Shown: one piece after another, positions 19,088 through 25,306 of the stretch
Layout of the letters: each line of letters begins with the position of its first letter
Numbering within the stretch: position 1 is the stretch's first letter
Assembly: GCA_020851565.1 (NCBI GenBank)
Contig: JADZCN010000132.1
Coordinates: 1-43,727, forward strand
From: Acidobacteriota bacterium
GTDB taxonomy: Bacteria; Acidobacteriota; Vicinamibacteria; Vicinamibacterales; UBA2999
Length of the DNA: 43,727 bases
Direction of reading: 5' to 3'
Notes under the pieces: generated by a model
What the model was told of the DNA's origin: nothing
Database searches by the model: none
The model's input: the letters and a program-made list of their open reading frames with translations, nothing else
Translations under genes and position numbers: made by a program

Positions 19088-19528
19088 TCACCTCACCTGC
19101 ATCGACCGGATGAACTCCACGATGCTCGAGATGCGCACCGCGGCACGCGTGTCGTTCGGGTCCAGCGCGCGGAACAGCGGACCCCAGACCGGCATCTCCC
19201 GTGAGCCGTGCGCCGGCGACCGCAGCGCCTCGCCGTGTGTCACGAGTGCCGTCACACGCTCCGCCGGGAACGCTCCGCCATTTCGTCGAGCCAGCGTCGT
19301 GAGGTCGGGCATCGGGGATCGGAGCGCGGGAACGGTCGGGCCATCCCCCTGGCCTCCGCGCCCGTGACACGACGCGCAGTAGGCCTGGTAGAGGTCGCTT
19401 CCAGCCATCGAGCTGATGACGAGCGGGGGGATGCCTGGCCCGGTGGTCTGGCCCCCGGCGGAAGCGCCTTCAAGAATCCCGACGGCCGCCGTGGCAGCGA
19501 CGATGACAGCGGGAAGCATTCGGCTCAT
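19088..19528 (-). CDS. Small exported c-type cytochrome
   Basis: Periplasmic monoheme cytochrome c of 146 residues. A signal peptide covers ~1-24 (MLPAVIVAATAAVGILEGASA). Heme is attached at Cys51-x2-Cys54-His55 (CASCH), inside DLYQAYCASCHGRGGQGDGP, the usual class I start. Met112 in REMPVWGPLF is a likely sixth ligand. The helix WGPLF...ISSIVEFIRSMQ closes the fold. It would act as an electron carrier in the periplasm. It is the first gene of the minus-strand run cytochrome-RsbRD-HlyD-permease, an odd combination whose logic is not clear. Confidence 0.92.
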   Translation of the reverse strand: MSRMLPAVIVAATAAVGILEGASAGGQTTGPGIPPLVISSMAGSDLYQAYCASCHGRGGQGDGPTVPALRSPMPDLTTLARRNGGAFPAERVTALVTHGEALRSPAHGSREMPVWGPLFRALDPNDTRAAVRISSIVEFIRSMQVR

Positions 19529-19618
19529 GTCGGTCCCTGCTACGAACTCTGACGCAATTCGCGTTCCACGAGCGGGCCCCTCGTTTGGGACGTTCTGCTG
19601 CCGACCGCGACGGCCTCG

Positions 19619-21199
19619 TCACCCCGGGGGAGGACACCGCCGGGAATCCGGCGAGGGCTCCGGGGCCGCCGAGCCGTGGACGGCTGCCAGGGCCCGGGCG
19701 CCCAGCAGCTCGATTGGAGCCGACGCGTCCACGCGCTGCCAGTCGATGGGGCCGAGGTCGCCCTTCAGCTGCCGCTCCAGCACGTCGATGGTGGCGTCCG
19801 ACGCGTCGCGCGTGCGGCGGCTCAGGCGGTCGGCCATCAGCGCGGGAGGCACGTCCAGCCAGAGGCCGGTGAAGGGCACGCCCGCGCGTGCGGCCACGCG
19901 GGCCACCTCCTCCCGCCACTCCGGGGAGAGGAACGTCGCATCCACGACGACGCTGCCGCCGGCGCCGAGGACATCGCCTGCCCGGGTGGCCAGGGCGCGG
20001 TACACCTCGCGCGTGACCGCGGGCTCGTAGCCCTCCGGGCCCAGGTGCTCCTCGGGCGCGACGTGGAACAGCGCCTTGCGGAGCACGTCGCTCCGCAGGA
20101 CGACCCCGCCGGGCGGACTGCCCAGCAGCGGCGCGAGGTGCGCGGCCAGCGTGGACTTGCCCGATCCCGACAGGCCGCCGATGGCCACCACGCGCGGCGA
20201 CGCCGGAACGACGAGCCGCGCGGCCAGGGCCAGGTAGTCCCGCGCGCGTGCCTCGTACTCGAGGCGCCTGGCGGCATCGGTTTCCAGGGAGGCACTGGCC
20301 AGGCTCGTCTTCGATCGGATGGCCGCGCGGCAGCCGAGGAACAGCGGCAGCAGCGGCAGGCCTCCCACGTCGCTCGTGCGCAGCAGATACTGGTTGAACA
20401 CGACGTTGGCCTGGCTCGCGAGCGACCGTCCGAGCAGGTCCATCAGCAGGAACGCGAGGTCGTACCACACGTCGATGCAGGCGAAGGTGTCGTTGAACTC
20501 CACCGCGTCGAACAGCGTCGGCACCTGGTCGATGAGCACGATGTTGCGCAGGTGCAGGTCGCCGTGGCACTGGCGGACGAAGCCACCGGCGCGGCGAGCC
20601 TCGAGCGCCGGTCCAAGGCGCGCAACGGCCTCCGCGCACGCCGTGTTCACGGCCTCAATGGTGGAGGCGTCGAGCACGGCGGCCGCAGCGGCCAGGGCCC
20701 GCGAATTGTCCTCGACGACATCGCGCATGCCGGCGCGGCCACCCCGGTGCGGCATCGGTGCAGCCGCGGCGTGGAAGTCGGCGATCCGGTCCGCGAGCCG
20801 GCGCGCCAGCTCTGGCGAGATGCCGCCTGACAGGGCCAGGCGATCCAGGAGCTGGTCCTGCGGGAAGCGGCGCATCAGCACCAGCCAGTCCACCGGGGTG
20901 CCGCTGCCGCCGATGGCCAGCCGGCCATCGGCCTCGCGAGTCACCGGCGTGACGCCGATGTAGAGGTCGGGCGCGGTCCGGCGGTTGAGGCGCACCTCGG
21001 CCTCGCACGACTGTCGCCGGCGCTCGGGGGTGGAGAAGTCCAGGAACGTGTAGCGCACGGCGCGCTTCAGCTTGTACGCGTGGGGGCCGGCGAGGAACAC
21101 GCTCGCGCTGTGGGTGTCGATCCGATCGACCGTGGAGGGCCGGCCCTCGTAGCTGGCCGGGTCGGCCAGCAGCGCGAGGACCTCCGACTGATCGCTCAT
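19619..21199 (-). CDS. Fused aminoglycoside-phosphotransferase-like / AAA ATPase (gluconate-kinase-like) protein
   Basis: Bifunctional protein of 526 residues. The N-terminal ~1-290 is an APH/choline-kinase-type fold: conserved CHGDLHLRNIV catalytic loop (His212, Asp214, Asn219) and DAVEFND, a variant of the usual metal-binding D-F-D. The C-terminal ~335-500 is a P-loop kinase domain (AIGGLSGSGKST at ~340-350; later VVVDATFLSPEWR and LWLDVPPALMADRL). This architecture is known in many bacteria, but its substrate is not established. It is read from ATG 21199. No partner gene is evident; the divergent side is the AT-rich 21.2-kb region. Confidence 0.92.
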   Translation of the reverse strand: MSDQSEVLALLADPASYEGRPSTVDRIDTHSASVFLAGPHAYKLKRAVRYTFLDFSTPERRRQSCEAEVRLNRRTAPDLYIGVTPVTREADGRLAIGGSGTPVDWLVLMRRFPQDQLLDRLALSGGISPELARRLADRIADFHAAAAPMPHRGGRAGMRDVVEDNSRALAAAAAVLDASTIEAVNTACAEAVARLGPALEARRAGGFVRQCHGDLHLRNIVLIDQVPTLFDAVEFNDTFACIDVWYDLAFLLMDLLGRSLASQANVVFNQYLLRTSDVGGLPLLPLFLGCRAAIRSKTSLASASLETDAARRLEYEARARDYLALAARLVVPASPRVVAIGGLSGSGKSTLAAHLAPLLGSPPGGVVLRSDVLRKALFHVAPEEHLGPEGYEPAVTREVYRALATRAGDVLGAGGSVVVDATFLSPEWREEVARVAARAGVPFTGLWLDVPPALMADRLSRRTRDASDATIDVLERQLKGDLGPIDWQRVDASAPIELLGARALAAVHGSAAPEPSPDSRRCPPPG

Positions 21200-21229
21200 G
21201 CCGCGATCACACCACGGCCGACACGCACG

Positions 21230-21292
21230 TCGTGATTCTGTTTATTCGATGTATAGATATAAAAGTATCTATTTTTATGTGCATTACACCCT
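21230..21292. promoter_or_regulatory. AT-rich island with a 20-bp palindrome upstream of a small secreted peptide gene
   Basis: This ~60-bp stretch is strikingly AT-rich in an otherwise GC-rich window. It contains ATAGATAT-AAAA-GTATCTAT (21253-21272), 7 perfect pairs plus one G-T, followed by TTTT. It lies between the divergent phosphotransferase-ATPase gene (start 21199) and the peptide start (21323). It looks like a promoter/operator; exact -10/-35 placement is uncertain because many TA-rich hexamers occur. Confidence 0.5.
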
Positions 21293-21322
21293 CGCTACGT
21301 TGGGTGGCAGGAGGTCAATGCC

Positions 21323-21460
21323 ATGAAGATTACGTTGATGCTCACGTCGCTCGTCCTCGGGTTCACGATCGGTGGGGCGCCCGCGGCGGCCGCCGGCCCC
21401 GAGGGCATCGCCCGGCGCGCCGACATCGTACGGCGACAGATGGGGCAGGTGCGGAGTTGA
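21323..21460 (+). CDS. Short secreted peptide (45 residues) of unknown function
   Basis: ATG 21323 opens a 45-codon frame ending in TGA at 21458-21460. A strong GGAGG ribosome site lies at 21310-21314, 8 nt before the start. The product begins with a typical signal peptide ([18 protein letters not shown], then APAAAAG), and the likely mature part is only ~20 residues, basic ([18 protein letters not shown]). It could be a small secreted peptide or the remnant 5' end of a longer exported protein, since the AT-rich promoter looks unlike the neighbourhood. Support comes from the ribosome site, signal peptide and upstream operator-like DNA; homologs were not searched. Confidence 0.6.
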   Translation: MKITLMLTSLVLGFTIGGAPAAAAGPEGIARRADIVRRQMGQVRS

Positions 21461-21518
21461 TGTCGTTCGTGGGCCCGCTGCCGCGCCCCCTGTGTCAGGA
21501 TGGGTTCAGTCGCCTGCC

Positions 21519-21941
21519 ATGGAGAGCCGCTGGGAGCATTTCGAGCACGGCGCCGACATCGGCGTGCGTGGCACCGGGCCCACCCTGGCTGCGGCCTTCC
21601 AGCAGGCCGCCCTCGCCCTCACCGCCGTCGTCACCGACCCGGCCCTCGTGCGGCCGGAGACGTCGGTCCCGATTGCCTGCGAAGCGCCCACCGATGACAT
21701 TCTCTTCGTGGACTGGCTGAACGCGCTGGTCTACGAGATGGCCACGCGCCGCATGTTGTTCGCGCGATTCACCGTGGCGATCGACGCCAATCGGCACTTG
21801 CAGGCCACGGCCTGGGGCGAGCGCGTGGATCCCCGCCGGCACGAGCCGGCCGTCGAGGTGAAGGGCGCCACGCAGACGGCCCTTCGTGTCGTGCAGGACG
21901 CCGCCGGCCCCTGGACGGCCGAGTGCGTCGTCGACGTCTAG
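21519..21941 (+). CDS. Archease (RtcB activator/cofactor protein)
   Basis: Small protein of 140 residues that promotes guanylylation and turnover of the RNA ligase RtcB. The start [16 protein letters not shown] is the archease signature, with the conserved Asp/His region. [23 protein letters not shown] and the C-terminal [12 protein letters not shown] match the family, whose length is ~140. ATG 21519 is chosen ([10 protein letters not shown]). It stops 16 nt before rtcB, so the two are a co-transcribed pair, the commonest archease context. It follows the 45-residue peptide gene by 58 nt on the same strand. Confidence 0.96.
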   Translation: MESRWEHFEHGADIGVRGTGPTLAAAFQQAALALTAVVTDPALVRPETSVPIACEAPTDDILFVDWLNALVYEMATRRMLFARFTVAIDANRHLQATAWGERVDPRRHEPAVEVKGATQTALRVVQDAAGPWTAECVVDV

Positions 21942-21957
21942 TGAAGGTGAGGATGCC

Positions 21958-23388
21958 ATGGACCTGTCGCTGCTGAGCCGCCGTTCCGATCACGAATGGG
22001 TGATCGAGCCGCACGGGCGCATGCGGGTGCCGGGCATCCTCTACGCGTCCGAGGCGCTGGTCGCGGATATGGACCACAAGGTGTACGAGCAGGTGGCCAA
22101 CGTCGCGATGCTGCCCGGCATCGAGGGCGCGTCCTACGCGATGCCCGACGCGCACTGGGGCTACGGGTTTCCCATCGGCGGTGTCGCGGCCTTCGACCCG
22201 GATCGCGGCGGGGTGATCTCGGCCGGCGGCGTGGGGTTCGACATCTCGTGCGGCGTCCGCACGCTCTACACGGGGCTCAAGCTGCGCGACATCGAGACGC
22301 GCAAGGTCGACGTGGCCAACGCGCTGGCACGGGCCGTCCCGGCGGGCGTCGGCAGCGAGGGCCAGATCAGCCTCGATGACGTGGAGATGGACGCCATGCT
22401 GTCGGGCGGGGCGCGATGGGCCGTCGAGCGCGGGTACGGGACCGTCGCGGATCTCGAGCGCATCGAGGAGCACGGGTGCATGGCCGGTGCCGAGCCTGCC
22501 GAAGTATCGCCCCAGGCCAAGCGCCGTCAGCGCGACGAGATGGGCACGCTCGGGTCCGGGAACCATTACCTGGAGGTGCAGCGCGTGGCCGCGGTCTTCG
22601 ACCGCGCGATCGGCGAGGCGTTCCAGCTTCGCGAAGGCGACCTCGTCGTGACCATCCACTGCGGATCGCGCGGGCTCGGGCACCAGATTGGCACCGAGTT
22701 CCTGCGGCGGATGGCCATCGAGGCCGCGTCCCACGGCATCGAGCTGCCGGACCGGGAGCTGGCGTGTGCGCCGATCCGCTCGGAGCTCGGCCGCGCTTAC
22801 CTCGGGGCGATGCGCGCCGGCATCAACTGCGCGCTCGCGAACCGGCAGATCATCACCGCGCTCGTGCGCGACGTGTTCGCGAAGCTGTTCCCGGGCTCGG
22901 CGCTGCCGCTGCTCTACGACGTGTCCCACAATACCTGCAAGCTGGAGAGACACGTCGTGGATGGCGAGGAGAAGCGCCTGTTCGTCCACCGGAAGGGGGC
23001 GACGAGGGCGTTCGGGCCTGGCCATCCGGAACTGCCCGCCGTCTGGAAGGACGTGGGGCAGCCCGTGCTGATTGGCGGCACGATGGGCACCGCTTCCTAT
23101 GTGCTCGCGGGCACCGGGGGCAAGGGCGAGCGGGCGTTCGGCTCGGCGTGCCACGGCGCCGGGCGCAGCATGAGCCGGAGCGAGGCGCTCCGGCGGTTCA
23201 AGGGCCGACAGATTGCCGACGACCTCGCCGACCGCGGCATCATCATCCGCAGCCCCTCGTCGCGCGGCATCGCCGAGGAGGCGCCCGCGGCCTACAAGGA
23301 CGTGACCCGCGTGGTGGACGCGGCGGACGCGGCCGGGCTCTCGCGCAAGGTCGCGCGGCTCGAGCCGGTGGTGTGCATCAAGGGGTAG
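21958..23388 (+). CDS. rtcB: RNA-splicing ligase RtcB (3'-phosphate/5'-OH RNA ligase)
   Basis: GTP- and Mn-dependent ligase joining 3'-phosphate (or 2',3'-cyclic phosphate) to 5'-OH RNA ends, used in RNA repair. At 476 residues it is full length. Metal and active-site motifs are intact: PDAHWGYGFPIGG, GVGFDISCGVR (Asp95, Cys98), GSGNHYLEVQ, HCGSRGLGHQ, YDVSHNTCK, RKGATRAFGPG, MGTASYVLAGT, and the guanylylated His399 in CHGAGRSMSR. The C-terminus ends in VVCIKG as usual. ATG 21958 has GGTGAGG upstream. It is co-transcribed with archease and convergent with the MJ1316-domain gene, with which it forms a repair neighbourhood. Confidence 0.97.
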   Translation: MDLSLLSRRSDHEWVIEPHGRMRVPGILYASEALVADMDHKVYEQVANVAMLPGIEGASYAMPDAHWGYGFPIGGVAAFDPDRGGVISAGGVGFDISCGVRTLYTGLKLRDIETRKVDVANALARAVPAGVGSEGQISLDDVEMDAMLSGGARWAVERGYGTVADLERIEEHGCMAGAEPAEVSPQAKRRQRDEMGTLGSGNHYLEVQRVAAVFDRAIGEAFQLREGDLVVTIHCGSRGLGHQIGTEFLRRMAIEAASHGIELPDRELACAPIRSELGRAYLGAMRAGINCALANRQIITALVRDVFAKLFPGSALPLLYDVSHNTCKLERHVVDGEEKRLFVHRKGATRAFGPGHPELPAVWKDVGQPVLIGGTMGTASYVLAGTGGKGERAFGSACHGAGRSMSRSEALRRFKGRQIADDLADRGIIIRSPSSRGIAEEAPAAYKDVTRVVDAADAAGLSRKVARLEPVVCIKG

Positions 23389-23444
23389 CCATCTCGTCGG
23401 GAGTACGGCACGCCGGGAGAGGATCGCGACGGGGGGATCGCGTC

Positions 23445-23479
23445 GGGAGTCGGAAGTTGGGAACCGGGAGTCGGGGGAC
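23445..23479. repeat. Five-unit 7-bp degenerate tandem repeat (GGGAGTC-type)
   Basis: Units GGGAGTC, GGAAGTT, GGGAACC, GGGAGTC and GGGGGAC run head-to-tail in the space after rtcB. The array is degenerate but keeps a 7-bp period. The 199-nt gap from 23389 to 23587 contains no gene. Confidence 0.7.
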
Positions 23480-23515
23480 CGACCTGTCTCTTCCACCCGT
23501 GCGTAACCCGGCCCA

Positions 23516-23588
23516 CCATCGCGTCAGCGATGGCCCACCCGCGCGCAGCGCGAGCCTACCCGCGCGAAGCCCGGGCCGCCCCGGGCCC
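23516..23588. repeat. REP-like cluster of GC-rich hairpins between convergent genes
   Basis: Perfect inverted repeat CCATCGC-GTCA-GCGATGG at 23516-23533, then CGCGC-GCA-GCGCG at 23540-23552, and the nested GCCCGGGC/CCCGGGCCC region at 23569-23587 that ends at the DUF504 stop codon. Short CCCACC or CCTACC motifs separate them. Could end transcription from both sides or be a repetitive extragenic palindrome; no U-run is present. Confidence 0.55.
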
Positions 23589-23848
23589 TACTGGTGCGGT
23601 GGGCGGTTCCAGATGAGCACGCCGTCCCGGTAGACCTCGCGCACGCGGTGGTATGGGATGAAGTGCTCGACGCCGTCGGCGGCCACGGCCTCGAACCCGA
23701 AGGGCTCCTCCGGGTCGAAGCGCAGGGCCGCCAGCGGCACGCGCTCGAGCCGATGCGCTACCCGATCGAGGTACGCGATCTCGAAGCGCGACGAGCCCAG
23801 GGCGGGATCCCAGCGGATCCGGTGGAGCAGGTCCTGGACGGGGATCAC
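23588..23848 (-). CDS. MJ1316/DUF504 RNA-end-recognition domain protein
   Basis: Single-domain protein of 86 residues. IPVQDLLHRIRWDP at the N-terminus and FIPYHRVREVYRDGVLIWNR at the C-terminus are the DUF504 (MJ1316, 'RNA cyclic group end recognition') signature. This domain is known mainly from archaea and RNA-repair proteins. Start is GTG 23848, overlapping the stop of the upstream isoaspartyl methyltransferase by 4 nt (GTGA), so the two are translationally coupled. It faces archease-rtcB across a 199-nt gap. The function in cells is not established; recognition of 2',3'-cyclic phosphate RNA ends is the family hypothesis. Confidence 0.9.
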   Translation of the reverse strand: MIPVQDLLHRIRWDPALGSSRFEIAYLDRVAHRLERVPLAALRFDPEEPFGFEAVAADGVEHFIPYHRVREVYRDGVLIWNRPPHQ

Positions 23849-24576
23849 GGCTCGGGCCCGCTCGGCGGCTTCACCATTGGCACGAACCGCACCGGAAGGC
23901 TCCGCTCGGTCATGATGCCTTTCTCCCCCTTCGTCAGGATGCGCAGCTCCTGATCGCCCATGCGCGGACCGACCGGCAGGATCATCGTGCCGCCGACCGC
24001 GAGCTGCTCGACCAGCGCGGGCGGCACCTCTTCGGGCGCCGCAGTGACCATGATCTTCGGGAATGGGGCCTGCTCGGGCCAGCCCTTGTAGCCATCGCCC
24101 GCCCGCACGTGGACGTTGCGGTAGCCCTCGGCCTCGAGGGTGCGGCGCGCGCGCTCGGCGAGCTCGGGCACGATCTCGATGGTGTAGACCTCGCGCGCCA
24201 GCTCGCCCAGGATGGCGGCCTGGTAGCCCGAGCCGGTGCCGATCTCCAGCACCACGTCCGATGGCTCGATCTTCAGGGCCTCGGTCATGAACGCGACGAT
24301 GTAGGGTTGCGAGATGGTCTGGCCGTATCCGATGGGAAGCGCGCTGTCAGCGTATGCCGAGCGCTGCATCTCGCGCGGGACGTAGCGGTGCCTCGGCACC
24401 TTCAGCATGGCGGCCAGCACCCGCTCGTCGCGGACGCCGCGCCCGCGTAGCTGGCTGTCGACCATGCGCCGCGCCTCGGCCGTTCGATCCTGCGACGCGG
24501 CGGTGATTGCGCCGCCGCAGGCCCAGAGCGTCGACGCGGCCAGCACGATTGATACAAGGGCGGCGGATCGTCTCAT
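23845..24576 (-). CDS. pcm: Protein-L-isoaspartate O-methyltransferase with lipoprotein-type signal
   Basis: Repairs isoaspartyl residues in damaged proteins by S-adenosylmethionine-dependent methylation. The catalytic core ~45-240 has RYVPREMQRSAYADSALPIGYGQTISQPYIVAFM and the AdoMet motif EIGTGSGYQAAILGELA, with KIMVTAAPEEVPPALVEQL later. The N-terminus is atypical: MRRSAALVSIVLAASTLWACGG is a lipoprotein-like signal with Cys20, absent from cytoplasmic Pcm, so the enzyme may act in the periplasm. ATG 24576 has AGGAGG 7 nt upstream; an in-frame ATG at 24597 is less likely. It is coupled to the MJ1316-domain gene by a 4-nt overlap. Confidence 0.93.
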   Translation of the reverse strand: MRRSAALVSIVLAASTLWACGGAITAASQDRTAEARRMVDSQLRGRGVRDERVLAAMLKVPRHRYVPREMQRSAYADSALPIGYGQTISQPYIVAFMTEALKIEPSDVVLEIGTGSGYQAAILGELAREVYTIEIVPELAERARRTLEAEGYRNVHVRAGDGYKGWPEQAPFPKIMVTAAPEEVPPALVEQLAVGGTMILPVGPRMGDQELRILTKGEKGIMTERSLPVRFVPMVKPPSGPEP

Positions 24577-24612
24577 GGCCGCACCTCCTCTCTGCATTAT
24601 GGACCTGTGCCG

Positions 24613-25254
24613 TCATGCGGATCGGGTCTCCCCGCGCCGAATCTTCTCCACGAGGTCGCGGCCGACGACGGACTGCAGTCGCGCCCAGAGGGACGGCTGG
24701 GCGGTCTGCATCGCCCGCAGGTCCGCGGCCGGCCACCAGATGACGTCGGCTTCGCCCAGCGTGACGACGTCCGCGTTGGCGGGATCGCCGGTGATGAGGC
24801 TCATCTCGGCGACGAACTGACCGGGCGCCAGGTCGACCACATCCTCGCCGCCGCGGCTCACGCGTGCCCGGCCGCCGAGGAGGAAGTAAAGGGCCTCGGG
24901 TCGTCGGCCGTTCCAGGTGAGCTGGCGGTTCGTGAGCCGCTCGCGACGGCCCGTCTGCCACCAGCGGAGGAACTCGGCCCTGGTGAAGGCACTGAAGTGG
25001 CGGTCATAGAGCGCGGCCAGGTCCGCGGGCAGCTGCACGGCGCGCCGTTCGTGCAGGATCCGGATCACCCAGGCGAGGTTGATCGCCACGAAGAGGCCGT
25101 TCCAGAGGGTGATGGCCGGCACTTTCATGAGCCAGGCGTAGCCGCCGAGCACGCCCTGGGCCGCCACCATCATCGCGCGGAGCCACAGAACGTCTCGCGC
25201 CACGAGCGCGGCCAGCATCAACACGTAACCGATATGCACCAGATAAGGGGTCAT
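24613..25254 (-). CDS. Popeye-domain / cyclic-nucleotide-binding-like membrane protein
   Basis: Membrane protein of 213 residues with three N-terminal hydrophobic helices (~3-20, 22-43, 46-66). A soluble cyclic-nucleotide-binding fold of the Popeye type occupies ~78-205: FTRAEFLRWWQTGRRERLTNRQL, YFLLGGRARVSRGG, LAPGQFVAEMSLITGDPANADVV, VIWWPAADLRAM. The architecture of three helices followed by this fold is that of Popeye proteins of animals; bacterial members exist but are little studied. The start lies 52 nt from the divergent biotin carboxylase, with overlapping -10-like boxes. Ligand (cAMP or other) is not predictable by eye. Confidence 0.85.
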   Translation of the reverse strand: MTPYLVHIGYVLMLAALVARDVLWLRAMMVAAQGVLGGYAWLMKVPAITLWNGLFVAINLAWVIRILHERRAVQLPADLAALYDRHFSAFTRAEFLRWWQTGRRERLTNRQLTWNGRRPEALYFLLGGRARVSRGGEDVVDLAPGQFVAEMSLITGDPANADVVTLGEADVIWWPAADLRAMQTAQPSLWARLQSVVGRDLVEKIRRGETRSA

Positions 25255-25279
25255 GCGGGACGTTGCCTCATCATGTAAA

Positions 25280-25288
25280 TGCTAGAAT
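25280..25288 (+). promoter_or_regulatory. Extended -10 promoter (TGC-TAGAAT) for the carboxylase-OM operon
   Basis: TGCTAGAAT matches the extended -10 form, ending 18 nt before ATG 25307, with a short leader. TTGCCT (25263-25268) is a weak -35 at 14 bp. TAGCAT on the opposite strand (25279-25284) overlaps it and could serve the Popeye gene. Confidence 0.5.
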
Positions 25289-25306
25289 CATAAGAGTTTC
25301 GGCCTC

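Noticed and set aside
21253..21276. Intrinsic terminator (hairpin plus TTTT)
   Set aside because: AT-only stem, and no plus-strand gene lies upstream to terminate; an operator reading fits better.
23389..23587. Frame continuing rtcB or DUF504 into the gap
   Set aside because: Both flanking genes have normal family ends; the gap is repeats and hairpins.
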